From contig DBYC01000048.1 of assembly GCA_002310035.1 (NCBI GenBank), positions 1 through 35,533 on the forward strand: DNA of 35,533 bases. Direction: 5' to 3'. Below are positions 1 to 8,374 of this stretch, one piece after another; positions within the stretch are counted from its first letter, which is position 1; each line of letters starts with the position of its first letter. A program made the position numbers and the translations under genes. The notes beneath the pieces were generated by a model. That model made no database searches. It saw only the letters and a program-made list of their open reading frames with translations, and was not told the DNA's origin. The DNA is from a bacterium UBP6_UBA1196. GTDB lineage: Bacteria; UBP6; UBA1177.

Positions 1-86
1 TAGCTCTGCAGAAAATCGGAAATATCCTCTTTGGAAAGGGCTTTTTTATCCCTTTTATCCGCGATAATGTCGTAAAACAGGCGCAT
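1..86 (-). CDS. Thymidine/pyrimidine-nucleoside phosphorylase, N-terminal fragment (runs off window)
   Basis: A minus-strand reading frame begins with ATG at 84-86 and runs off the left edge, so only about 28 residues are visible. It starts MRLFYDIIADKRDKKALSKE and continues DISDFLQS. This matches the usual opening of thymidine phosphorylase (DeoA) and pyrimidine-nucleoside phosphorylase (Pdp), roughly MRMxDIIxKKRDGxxLxxEEIxFF, the start of the helical domain of these nucleoside-salvage enzymes. A strong ribosome binding site (AAGGAGG) lies three to four bases upstream of the ATG. The gene follows the C25 peptidase on the same strand after a 45-base gap, so co-transcription is possible. The catalytic part lies outside the window, so the identification rests on the N-terminus alone, and DeoA cannot be told from Pdp or TrpD-like relatives. 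Confidence 0.6.
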   Translation of the reverse strand, partial: MRLFYDIIADKRDKKALSKEDISDFLQS

Positions 87-131
87 GATCCCTCCTTTTA
101 AAAATTTAAAACCGTGAATTTTTCAGGAAAA

Positions 132-2489
132 TCAGAAAATCAGAACGGAACAGCCTGAGCCGCTGCTTTTAACTTCCTTTTCGGTTTTGGCGTTGCAGTT
201 TCCGTATGAGCAGTAACCTTCGCTGCCGTCTTCCATTGTACATGCATCCCAGTTCTGCGAAGAATCGGGAACGTTTATAAAACCGTCAGTTTCGCTGCAT
301 TCCGTTTTATTGCATGTTTTTGCTTCGGGATAATCAGGAGCTACACCTTTGCAGAAACCGCCGGAGCATACTTCATCCTTTATGCAGAATTTGCCCGTGC
401 TGCATGACGCGCCGTCGTTGAGCGGAGCTCTGAAACATTCGCCTGTTTCGGTGTTGCATGAACCGGTGGAACAAAACGAATCAAGATGAGAACAGTCCTT
501 TTCACCGACAGTTATACATTTCCCGTCAAAGCATTTTTTGCCGCCGACACACGGATTGTCCGCAACACCGCAGAAAGAGCCGTCAGCTTTCGGAACGGGC
601 TTGCACGATTTGGCTGCCTCGTCGCAGTAGTTGGTCTCGCACGGATTGTCCGTCTCTTCGCACGGCATAGCTCCGTGCGCCTGCTCGCAGAAACCGTCAA
701 CGCACACTTCTTTTCCGTTGCAAAAAAGCGAATCGTCACAATCACTGTCTTCAGAACATGTGACAACATTTATTTTGAGCGAGGGGTCACCGATGTAATT
801 CGTTTCAAGCTTGTCAGTCAGCAGAACACTGTAATCCGGCCAATCCTCCTTTGTTTCAAAAAGAACCTGTGCCGGGATCTGGTTTTTGACAACAGCATCG
901 GTAAAAACTGCTCCGTATGAAAAAATATCATGAGAGCGCAGGTTGTAGCCGGCGAAAATTGTACCGTATGAAACCTGGGATGCACCGACAACTCCCACCG
1001 AAAGATGTCTCAGCAGAGCATAAGCAAGACTTCCAGGGTTATGGATCGAACCGTTCAGACAACTTCCCTGATAAACGAAAGGAGTCAATGCCGAAACCCG
1101 GCTGATCGTCTCTGTATCGACAAACGTCTCGCTGTAAAGCTCGAATTGATATGTTTCAGGGATTCCGTTGTTGTTGCCGTCACCTCCCCAGATCGTCCTG
1201 ACTGAATAATCAGGCATTCCGTGACCGGCCCAGAAAACCGTGCCGTAACTGTCGTTCATGTTGTCAATCATCGATTCGTAAGTCAAAGCATCTTCGGTGG
1301 AAAATTCCGATGGATCGATTCCCGATTTTTCAACAAGCAGCTTGGATGTGAAAGGTTCTTTTATTGAATCTTCGCGAAGATATTCAGCTACATATGCTCC
1401 GTCCATTTTTGGAGTATATGCTCCGTCCTGATTTGCATAGTATGAAATTGTTGTCGGAAAAAGGACTTTGAGTCTGTAACTCGCTTTGTTTGGTTTTTCT
1501 TTGATAAAATCGATCGTTCTCCTGAGGATCGTATCGGTTGCGACAGTATTTTCGCTGTAAATAGGGATTCTTCCGACTATAAGCTCAAACCCGTATTCGA
1601 TTTCATCCTCATGTTCGCCATAGACACCGTTGCCGTTAGAATCTATATCTTCTGTAAGTTCAGCATAAAACATATCGGTCGGAACAAGCTCATAACTCGG
1701 ATCTTCAGCATCTTCAGGACGCGCAACTATCATCGGAACATCGTTTCCGTTGGTCGTAGGATCGGCAATTATCAGCAGGAAATCATAGTTTTTATAGACA
1801 CTTTTCAAATATTCACGGATTTTTTTCGCACGGTCGATCCCTGTGAGATCGCCGCCGCCGTAATTGTTTTCTGTTGCGACATCGACATTGAATCCGTCAG
1901 CTTTTTTTGCAGCAATATAGTTTCCGATCTCGGTCGAAGTAGAAAGAAAATGCTCGTTTGTAAGGATAAGAAGCGAATTTCCCCTTTGCACACTATCCAT
2001 CGGAAGCATCACCTGCCCTTTCGTGTGGACTCTGATCTTGTCGATCTGGATAACTTCAGTATCACTTAAAGGAATAATAGGATAAAAAACAAAAGAAAAG
2101 CGTTTTTTGTTTCTCTTAAAGGAAGAACGGTGTTTGAAAGTGAATTTCGAAAGCGACGGCAGCTTTCTCTCGTTAAATCTTGATTTGTCGATTTTTTTCA
2201 TATCGCTGAGCCTGAAAATCGGGCTTCCCTTTTCGAGCGGAGCTTTGAGAACGACTTTGTGCTTTTTCAGGATCTCTACTTTTACAACTTCGCTTCCGAA
2301 AAACATCTTTTTGAACGGAAGAACAACCTCTTCTCCCGCACCGTCAAGCTCATAACCTTCGATCTCAGGCGTAACAAAACCGTTTTTTTCAGAAAAATCA
2401 GCTGCCGGAATCTCCAAATCAATTGTTTCTGCAAAAACGCAGGAAAAAAGGAGCGTTAAGGCAGCAAGTGCGAAAAATTTTTTAAACAT
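132..2489 (-). CDS. Secreted gingipain-like C25 family cysteine peptidase with Cys-rich C-terminal region
   Basis: This 785-residue exported protein belongs to peptidase family C25. The start at 2489 is preferred over an upstream in-frame ATG because it has a GGAG ribosome site seven bases before it and opens directly with a signal peptide (MFKKFFALAALTLLFSCVFA). Cleavage after VFA is likely; the LFSC stretch is only a poor lipobox. The middle carries the expected catalytic pair: His423 in WAGHGMP and Cys477 in QGSCLNG, the His-then-Cys order of gingipains. Roughly the last 170 residues are very Cys-rich (for example CSEDSDCDDSLFCNG), in short disulphide-type repeats like those of secreted proteins in Myxococcota-type genomes. 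The chain ends SSGSGCSVLIF, with no membrane helix or basic tail after the last Cys. Its substrate is unknown. It is divergent from galE and has its own promoter. Confidence 0.85.
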   Translation of the reverse strand: MFKKFFALAALTLLFSCVFAETIDLEIPAADFSEKNGFVTPEIEGYELDGAGEEVVLPFKKMFFGSEVVKVEILKKHKVVLKAPLEKGSPIFRLSDMKKIDKSRFNERKLPSLSKFTFKHRSSFKRNKKRFSFVFYPIIPLSDTEVIQIDKIRVHTKGQVMLPMDSVQRGNSLLILTNEHFLSTSTEIGNYIAAKKADGFNVDVATENNYGGGDLTGIDRAKKIREYLKSVYKNYDFLLIIADPTTNGNDVPMIVARPEDAEDPSYELVPTDMFYAELTEDIDSNGNGVYGEHEDEIEYGFELIVGRIPIYSENTVATDTILRRTIDFIKEKPNKASYRLKVLFPTTISYYANQDGAYTPKMDGAYVAEYLREDSIKEPFTSKLLVEKSGIDPSEFSTEDALTYESMIDNMNDSYGTVFWAGHGMPDYSVRTIWGGDGNNNGIPETYQFELYSETFVDTETISRVSALTPFVYQGSCLNGSIHNPGSLAYALLRHLSVGVVGASQVSYGTIFAGYNLRSHDIFSYGAVFTDAVVKNQIPAQVLFETKEDWPDYSVLLTDKLETNYIGDPSLKINVVTCSEDSDCDDSLFCNGKEVCVDGFCEQAHGAMPCEETDNPCETNYCDEAAKSCKPVPKADGSFCGVADNPCVGGKKCFDGKCITVGEKDCSHLDSFCSTGSCNTETGECFRAPLNDGASCSTGKFCIKDEVCSGGFCKGVAPDYPEAKTCNKTECSETDGFINVPDSSQNWDACTMEDGSEGYCSYGNCNAKTEKEVKSSGSGCSVLIF

Positions 2490-2521
2490 GAAAAGTCTCC
2501 AAATATCAATATAAACGGAAT

Positions 2522-2549
2522 AGTTTAAAGTTTTTTTGTCCGTTGTCAA
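2522..2549 (-). promoter_or_regulatory. Sigma70-type promoter for the C25 peptidase gene
   Basis: On the minus strand, TTGACA (2544-2549) is followed by a 16-base spacer and TAAACT (2522-2527). Three bases later comes CCGTTTA. The predicted start lies about 25-30 bases before the peptidase ATG. This is one of a set of promoters in the window with identical geometry. Confidence 0.6.
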
Positions 2550-2575
2550 AAAGATGGTGAAAAAAGGAGGTAAAA

Positions 2576-2603
2576 TTGATTTTTCAAAGGATTGCAATAA
2601 GTT
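2576..2603 (+). promoter_or_regulatory. Sigma70-type promoter for galE
   Basis: TTGATT (2576-2581), a 16-base spacer and TAAGTT (2598-2603) are followed by TTT and then CCGCGTTTT. The -10 is imperfect, but geometry and downstream sequence match the stronger promoters of this window. Transcription would start near 2610, about 50 bases before the galE ATG. Confidence 0.45.
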
Positions 2604-2658
2604 TTTCCGCGTTTTGCAAAAGGTAAAACCTTTTATTTTTCAGTTTTTTGGAGGAAAA

Positions 2659-3687
2659 ATGAAAATTCTGGTAACAGGCGGAGCCGGATATATCGGGTCA
2701 CACACAGTAATAGAACTTGTCAAAGCCGGACACGAAGCCGTGATCCTTGACAACTTTTCAAATTCCAGGCCTGAAGTGCTGAAACGCCTTGAAAAAATAA
2801 CCGGAACAGCGATTAGATGCTATGAAGCCGACATCCGCGACCGTGAAGCTCTGGAAAAAGTGTTTTCTGCAAACAGTTTTGACTGCTGCATCCATTTTGC
2901 CGGACTGAAAGCTGTCGGCGAATCAGTTATCAAACCTTGGGAATATTACGATAACAACATCGGAGGAACACTTGTTCTTCTTGATGTGATGCGGAAACAC
3001 AGCTGCAAAAACATAATTTTCAGCTCATCTGCGACAGTTTACGGAAACCCGACAACAGTTCCTATAAGCGAAGAATGCCCGAAAGGAAAATGCACCAACC
3101 CTTACGGCCAGACAAAATCAATGCTTGAGGAAATTCTGACCGATCTCCATACCGCAGACATCAAAACCAACAACCCGAATTGCTGGAACATAGTGCTTCT
3201 GCGCTATTTCAACCCTATCGGAGCGCATAAATCGGGGCTTATCGGCGAAGATCCTAAAGGAATTCCGAACAATCTTATGCCCTATATAACTCAGGTCGCG
3301 GTAGGAAAACTCGCCTGTCTGACAGTTTTCGGCGACGACTACGACACGCCTGACGGAACAGGGATCCGCGATTACATCCATGTCGTCGACCTTGCAAAAG
3401 GTCATGTCAAGGCACTTTCCGCCATAGAAAAAAAATGCGGCGTCGCTGTTTACAATCTCGGCACTGGCACAGGCTACAGCGTTCTTGACATCGTCCATGC
3501 CTTTGAAAAAGCCAATTCCGTGACTATTCCGTATAAAATCGGCCCGAGACGCCCAGGCGACATAGCCGTCTGCTATTCAAATCCGGAAAAAGCCGCCCGC
3601 GAACTCGGCTGGGTTGCCGAAAACACCATCGTCGACATGTGCCGCGACAGCTGGAACTGGCAGAAAAACAATCCTGACGGGTTTTAG
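2659..3687 (+). CDS. galE: UDP-glucose 4-epimerase
   Basis: GalE interconverts UDP-glucose and UDP-galactose with bound NAD and supplies UDP-galactose for surface polysaccharide. This 342-residue protein has the family's usual length. The start at 2659 is chosen because it directly precedes the Rossmann nucleotide-binding loop (MKILVTGGAGYIGSH) and has GGAGG five bases upstream; the longer in-frame extension has no family counterpart. Further family signatures are FAGLKAVGES, the SSSATVYG stretch with the catalytic Ser/Thr, and YGQTK (the YxxxK pair). The C-terminal substrate-binding part reads GIRDYIHVVDLAKGH and YNLGTGTGYSVL. It is followed on the same strand, after 95 bases, by a membrane glycosyltransferase with its own promoter. 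Both may feed envelope glycan synthesis, but that is inference. Confidence 0.95.
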   Translation: MKILVTGGAGYIGSHTVIELVKAGHEAVILDNFSNSRPEVLKRLEKITGTAIRCYEADIRDREALEKVFSANSFDCCIHFAGLKAVGESVIKPWEYYDNNIGGTLVLLDVMRKHSCKNIIFSSSATVYGNPTTVPISEECPKGKCTNPYGQTKSMLEEILTDLHTADIKTNNPNCWNIVLLRYFNPIGAHKSGLIGEDPKGIPNNLMPYITQVAVGKLACLTVFGDDYDTPDGTGIRDYIHVVDLAKGHVKALSAIEKKCGVAVYNLGTGTGYSVLDIVHAFEKANSVTIPYKIGPRRPGDIAVCYSNPEKAARELGWVAENTIVDMCRDSWNWQKNNPDGF

Positions 3688-3721
3688 CGTTTATTATAAT
3701 ATCAGAAACTCCAATCTTTTC

Positions 3722-3749
3722 TTGACTTTTTCCTCTACAAATATACTTT
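3722..3749 (+). promoter_or_regulatory. Putative promoter for the GT39-type glycosyltransferase gene
   Basis: TTGACT (3722-3727), 16 bases and TACTTT (3744-3749) are followed by TTC and GCGTTTAA. An overlapping TATACT (3742-3747) is a better -10 by sequence but leaves only 14 bases of spacing. The 16-base reading matches other promoters here. The downstream gene starts at 3783. Confidence 0.45.
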
Positions 3750-3782
3750 TTCGCGTTTAATTTTTATGTTCTGGAGTGAAAA

Positions 3783-6035
3783 GTGATACAGTTTTTAAAA
3801 AACAAAATCGGCAATGATTTTAATACTTTTTCTGAGCAAAGAAACGGAAAGCTCAACAATTTGGACAAGTTTCTGATAACATTTATCGCTGTTGTATGCG
3901 CTCTGCTCTACATTCCCCTACTCGGCAACTTCTTTATGATCGACCCGTGGGAAAACCACTATTCGCATGTCGCCTGGGAGACTCTCGAGAAAAATTCTTT
4001 TGCAAAACTCTGGTTTCAGAATTCGAATAAATTCTGGTCAAAGCCGCCGCTTCTTTTCTGGATGCTGATGCCGTTTTACAAATTCAATATCTCTGAATTT
4101 TCAGGCAGACTGCCCATAGCACTCTTTTCAATACTGACTCTTGTCGGTTTCTACATTCTGCTTACGCGCCTGATTTCGCGTAAATCTGCAATAATTTCAA
4201 CATTTGTTCTGATGCTTTCCCCGCAGTATTACATGCTTTCGCGTCAGATCATGGTCGATCTTCCGTTTGTCGCACTCAACACTGTTGCGATGCTGTGTAT
4301 GGCAGTCTATTACTTCGGAAATATTGGAGAAAACGATAAAATATTCAAAAAAATCCCGCGCAAAGACTTATATTTGTATCTTTTCTATTTTTTTGAAGGA
4401 TGGGCTTTTCTTGCGAAAGGACTGCTTTCGATAATGATCCCTGGGGTCACACTTTTCATTTTTATGATTTTTTCTCGCAATTTCAGCTACTTTTTCGCAT
4501 GGAGACACCTTAAAAAGCATTTGATCGGAGCAGTTATATACCTTGCCGTCGTAATGCCGTGGTTCGGTTATATGTGTGCAAGCGAAGGAAAAAGTTTTTT
4601 CGACACTTTCATAATTTATCATCATTTCAAAAGGACGACTGGCGAGATCCACAAACCCAATGACCTCTATACGCTTTATGTCAGAATTTTAGGCTATGCA
4701 ATGTTTCCGTGGAGCGCTTTTCTCCCTGCCGCGCTCTATAATTTTTTTACAAAAAAAGAAGATGACGGCGAAAAAATCAAAAAACTTTTCTTTTTCAGCT
4801 CGTTTGCAGGGCCTTTCCTGTTTTTCTCTTTCTCGTCAACGAAATTTTATCACTACATAGCACCGGTTGTTCCTTTTATCGCAATATTATTGGGTATTTA
4901 CATTGAAAAATTATGGAATATGCGCTGGACCATCTCTGCTAAAATCGAAGCTGTCGTTGCAATATTTCTGGTTGCTGCAATGGGCCGCGATATCGGTGAC
5001 AAACACACGCTTTTTCTCCATCTTGTAACATTTTACAATACCAGGAGCGTTCCTCACGGAATTTCGTGGGAAATTACGATAATTTCTGTTTTTACAATTT
5101 TTTGCATTGTTCTTTTTTCAATGATTTTCAGTCGTTTTATGCAAAAAAAAGGTTTTTACGCCCTGTTTGCACTCAGTGCCGGATTTATGGTTTATTATTT
5201 TGCAGACCAGCTTCCGGAAATTTCAAAATATTATTCGCTTAAACCCCATGTCGAAGCTTACCTGAAAGACAGTCCGTCAAGGGAACCGATCGCTGATTAT
5301 TACAAATGGTTAAGAAAATCGGCAGGTTTCTGGCTTAAAAACGAAATAACGTTCCTTCAGACTGATAAAGAAAAAAATGTTCTCAAATTCTTCAAAAAAC
5401 CCGGAAACCAGTATGTAATTCTCCGTGAAAACGACAAAAAACGGTTTGATTCGCTTATGAAAAGAATAAACAAAAAAGGAGTAGTGATACACAAAGGCGG
5501 AAAAAATATCCTTATGAAAGTTTCAGGAAACGGAGAAAAGCAGAACTTCTCCGGCGCAAAAGAATACATAGTTGAAAAACTTCCAGAAAACTTAATAAAA
5601 ATGAATGTTTTGTTTGATAATGCAATAAAATTGGAAGGTTTTTCAGTAGAGGAAGGCAAACTTAAGGAAAAAGACGGAAAATTTTACGCAAAAGAAGGAA
5701 CTGAAATAAATGTGAATATGTATTTCAGATCAGTATCAGATAAAATAAACAGAGATTACGACGTTTTCCTTCACAACGAAGGTAACAAAAAAGACAAGAG
5801 GACAAAAGGCGACGGAAACATGGCCAATGGCGCATATCCGACAAATTTCTGGAAAAAAGGAGAGATCATCCGTCATCCTCTGAAAATAAAAATACCAAAA
5901 GATTCTGTAAACGACTTTTATATTTCGTATTCAGGGCTTTATCAGGAAGAATACAGAGCTAACATAACAAACAAGGATGAAGTCAGGGAAGAAGACAACA
6001 GAGCCGAAATACTAAGGATCTACATAGAAAGGTAA
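3783..6035 (+). CDS. GT39/ArnT-like polytopic membrane glycosyltransferase
   Basis: This 750-residue protein looks like a GT-C fold glycosyltransferase of the protein-mannosyltransferase/ArnT group (GT39/GT83), which moves a sugar from a lipid-phosphate carrier to an acceptor on the outer face of the inner membrane. The first membrane helix spans about residues 31-53. It is followed by the acidic DPWENHY motif (Asp54/Glu57), where family members keep a catalytic Asp/Glu. WSKPPLLFWM comes shortly after, the family's typical periplasmic motif, and about ten further hydrophobic segments reach to about residue 480. The last 250 residues are soluble and charged, with no recognised domain. Translation starts at GTG with GGAG six bases upstream. 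The 3' end overlaps the convergent recF by 16 bases. Donor and acceptor cannot be predicted. Confidence 0.75.
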   Translation: MIQFLKNKIGNDFNTFSEQRNGKLNNLDKFLITFIAVVCALLYIPLLGNFFMIDPWENHYSHVAWETLEKNSFAKLWFQNSNKFWSKPPLLFWMLMPFYKFNISEFSGRLPIALFSILTLVGFYILLTRLISRKSAIISTFVLMLSPQYYMLSRQIMVDLPFVALNTVAMLCMAVYYFGNIGENDKIFKKIPRKDLYLYLFYFFEGWAFLAKGLLSIMIPGVTLFIFMIFSRNFSYFFAWRHLKKHLIGAVIYLAVVMPWFGYMCASEGKSFFDTFIIYHHFKRTTGEIHKPNDLYTLYVRILGYAMFPWSAFLPAALYNFFTKKEDDGEKIKKLFFFSSFAGPFLFFSFSSTKFYHYIAPVVPFIAILLGIYIEKLWNMRWTISAKIEAVVAIFLVAAMGRDIGDKHTLFLHLVTFYNTRSVPHGISWEITIISVFTIFCIVLFSMIFSRFMQKKGFYALFALSAGFMVYYFADQLPEISKYYSLKPHVEAYLKDSPSREPIADYYKWLRKSAGFWLKNEITFLQTDKEKNVLKFFKKPGNQYVILRENDKKRFDSLMKRINKKGVVIHKGGKNILMKVSGNGEKQNFSGAKEYIVEKLPENLIKMNVLFDNAIKLEGFSVEEGKLKEKDGKFYAKEGTEINVNMYFRSVSDKINRDYDVFLHNEGNKKDKRTKGDGNMANGAYPTNFWKKGEIIRHPLKIKIPKDSVNDFYISYSGLYQEEYRANITNKDEVREEDNRAEILRIYIER

Positions 6036-7048
6036 AAAACTTCCATATTATTAAAATTGTTGAGATTTTCTATTGAACTTGTCATCAAAATCTGATTTTT
6101 GAGAGATTCAAGTTCTCTAAAAAGTATCTTTTTTGTGTCATCGTCGACAAAAACGAAAATATCGTCTATGAGAAATATAGGAAACTCATTTTTTCCGGCA
6201 TAAATATTAAGCTCAGCGAGTTTTATAAGAAAAGAATTTATATAGGTCTCACCCATTGAAATGTTGTTTTTAGCATCCCCTACTTCGGTAGTTATATTTA
6301 TTACATCAAGATGAGGTCCGTAAAGCGAAAAACCTTTTTCAAGTTCTCTTTCAAGCTTTGAATCAAGCTTTTCATAACAGTTTTCATCAATGTTGTAAGA
6401 AAATGAAATTTTCATCTCTGAAAAGAGTTTTTCCGAAAGAAATTCTATATTTTTGTTAATTGTTTCACATGAAACATACCTTTTTTTTCTTATTTTGTCG
6501 ATAAGTGGAGCGGCAGCAGCGTTCAGATATCTGACAATTTCAGAATTTCCTTCTTTAAGTGCAGCATTTTTATTTCTTATAAAACGCAAATATTCACTCA
6601 TATCATCAAAATAATTTTTATCCTCTATAAAGCATATCCTGTCTATCAGATCACGCCTGAATTTTGGACTGCCGCTTATTATAAGCATATCATCGGGAGA
6701 ATGAACTACCGGATAAACTATGTTAAGCAGCTCTTTTCTTGATGAAATATTACCGTCTATAAGGATCCTTTTATTTCCGCCTTTGTCATAACCTATTGAA
6801 ACTGTTCTGGAATATCCTTCAAAATCGTCAAAGACAGATTCTATATAAAAACTCGAACTGTTTTTTGCAATACAGTCTTTTATATCACATGTCTTGAAAG
6901 ATTTTCCGCTTGAAAGAATAGAACAGGCTTCAAGAATAGATGTTTTTCCGGAGCCTGTTCTTCCTTTTATCAGCAATTTTTGAGGAAATTCCAGTGAAAA
7001 ATCCGATAACGATCTGAAATTTGTAATAAAAACTGATTTTATTTTCAT
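6020..7048 (-). CDS. recF: DNA replication and repair protein RecF
   Basis: RecF is an SMC/ABC-like ATPase that helps load RecA at single-strand gaps with RecO and RecR. The 342-residue protein is slightly shorter than the usual 355-375. It opens MKIKSVFITNFRSLSDFSLE, typical of the family, with the Walker A loop GRTGSGKT at residues 29-36. An ABC-signature-like SMGE lies late in the chain, and a Walker B region FPIFLIDDIFVFVDDD follows. It lies five bases after dnaN with no clear ribosome site, so translation by re-initiation after dnaN is likely. A parS-like 16-mer (6461-6476) lies inside the gene. The gene is AT-rich with many ATA/AGA codons, like dnaA and dnaN. Its 3' end overlaps the convergent glycosyltransferase gene. 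Confidence 0.93.
   Translation of the reverse strand: MKIKSVFITNFRSLSDFSLEFPQKLLIKGRTGSGKTSILEACSILSSGKSFKTCDIKDCIAKNSSSFYIESVFDDFEGYSRTVSIGYDKGGNKRILIDGNISSRKELLNIVYPVVHSPDDMLIISGSPKFRRDLIDRICFIEDKNYFDDMSEYLRFIRNKNAALKEGNSEIVRYLNAAAAPLIDKIRKKRYVSCETINKNIEFLSEKLFSEMKISFSYNIDENCYEKLDSKLERELEKGFSLYGPHLDVINITTEVGDAKNNISMGETYINSFLIKLAELNIYAGKNEFPIFLIDDIFVFVDDDTKKILFRELESLKNQILMTSSIENLNNFNNMEVFYLSM
6461..6476. other. parS-like ParB binding site (one mismatch), inside recF
   Basis: TGTTTCACATGAAACA differs at one central base from the widely conserved parS sequence TGTTTCACGTGAAACA. It is about 3.3 kb from the dnaA start, on the opposite side from the two perfect sites in mnmG and rsmG. In recF it encodes part of YVSCETIN. 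The parA and parB genes are not in this window. Confidence 0.65.
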
Positions 7049-7053
7049 AAATA

Positions 7054-8199
7054 TCAGATTCTGAGCGGCATTGTCATATGAATATAGAAGAAGTCGTCTG
7101 TTTCTTCCTTTATAACCATAGCTTTTGAAGACTCCCCTACTATTATATTTACATTGTCGCTGTCTACAACGCCTATAACATCAAGGAAGTACTTTGCATT
7201 TACGGAAACTTTTCTTTCAGTAGAAAAACCTTTTTCCATAATTATCTCGTCTGTAGAATTTCCGCCTGAATTTGAATTTGCAGTCATTTTAAGAACATTT
7301 CCGTTGAAGAAATATGTTGAAGCCCATATTTTCTCATCTGAATTGAGAATCGTTACGCGTTTTATAGCTTCTATAAGTTCCTTTCTGTTTATAACTGCAC
7401 ATTCTCTGGCGTTTACTTCGCTGTAACTGCCTATTATTGAACGGTATTTAGGAAATTCATTTTTTATAAGCCTTGAAATGAATGTAACTTTGTCATTTTT
7501 TATAAACATTTTTTCGTCGTCAATAGCTATCTCGGCATCTTCAGAATCAGCAAAAATTTTTGTTATATTGGCAAAATTTTTCCCTGGAACGACTATTCCT
7601 GAGTTTATCTCTTCAAGATCAATATTGAGATTTTTCAAAGTCAGTACGGAAAGTCTGTGTATATCAGTTGTTACCATTTCTATTGACTCTGTTCCGTCTT
7701 CCTCTTTTACTTTGGTTATAAGAGCACCTGAATAAGCTTTGTTGAGATAATTTTCAGACATAGAGAACTGAACTTTTTTGTAAAGAAGGATAAGTTTGTT
7801 TATTTTTACATTTTTAAATTCTTTTTTCGTTTCAGGGATTACAGGAAAATCAGAAGGATCGGAGCATGGAACGGTGTATTTTGATTTTTCAGCAGTAATA
7901 TCAAGAACATTTTTTTCTTCATCGTACCTGAATATCATAACTTCGCCTCTTGAAACACGGCATATATCATGGATATACACAGCCGGAACAGCTATTTTTC
8001 CTTCTGATACAGGCGATATAAGGTTTATTCTGGCAACGACTGTCGTTTCAAGATTTGTAGCATTTAAAGTACATTCGTTTCCTTTAAAACAGAACAATAT
8101 ATGCGTGAGTATTATCATCGCATGTTTTTTCTCAATTGACGAGCTGCAGTAATCCAGTGCTTTGAGAAGCTCTTCTCTTTTAAAAGTTAATTCAATCAT
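7054..8199 (-). CDS. dnaN: DNA polymerase III beta subunit (sliding clamp)
   Basis: DnaN forms the dimeric ring that holds replicative polymerase on DNA. The 381-residue product fits the family's 365-385. It starts MIELTFKREELLKALDYCSS and shows the three-fold repeated clamp architecture: a first domain with TNLETTVVARI and GKIAVPAVYIHDICR, a second with VTTDIHRLSVLTLK and GIVVPGKNFANI, and a third with SVNAKYFLDVI. It ends in MTMPLRI, close to the usual conserved MPMRL/I end. The ATG has a good AAGGAG ribosome site six bases upstream. It sits between dnaA (175 bases upstream) and recF (5 bases downstream), the classical order at bacterial origins. AT-rich codon use matches its two neighbours. 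Confidence 0.96.
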   Translation of the reverse strand: MIELTFKREELLKALDYCSSSIEKKHAMIILTHILFCFKGNECTLNATNLETTVVARINLISPVSEGKIAVPAVYIHDICRVSRGEVMIFRYDEEKNVLDITAEKSKYTVPCSDPSDFPVIPETKKEFKNVKINKLILLYKKVQFSMSENYLNKAYSGALITKVKEEDGTESIEMVTTDIHRLSVLTLKNLNIDLEEINSGIVVPGKNFANITKIFADSEDAEIAIDDEKMFIKNDKVTFISRLIKNEFPKYRSIIGSYSEVNARECAVINRKELIEAIKRVTILNSDEKIWASTYFFNGNVLKMTANSNSGGNSTDEIIMEKGFSTERKVSVNAKYFLDVIGVVDSDNVNIIVGESSKAMVIKEETDDFFYIHMTMPLRI

Positions 8200-8374
8200 A
8201 ATCTTCTCCTTTAATTTAAAAAGTAATAATATTTAGCTTGACTGAAAAGTTTAAATTTTTAAAAAACTTAATGAAATCAATTATATATCTTAGTTTTTCA
8301 GTGTTTAAAAAAATGTTTGTTTTTTGTGGATTTCTAAGGTTTATTTTTTTAAACATACGATTTTTCAACATTTG
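8200..8374. other. Very AT-rich dnaA-dnaN intergenic region, candidate origin/unwinding segment
   Basis: A hand count of 8201-8380 gives 34 G/C in 180 bases (about 19%), the most AT-rich intergenic stretch noticed in the window. It holds no gene. It contains TTTTCAACA (8362-8370) and a TGTGGATTT stretch near 8335; each matches the DnaA-box consensus TTATCCACA or its complement at only seven of nine positions. In many bacteria the origin lies beside dnaA, so this is one of two candidate positions here. No cluster of perfect boxes is visible, so the assignment is weak. Confidence 0.35.
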
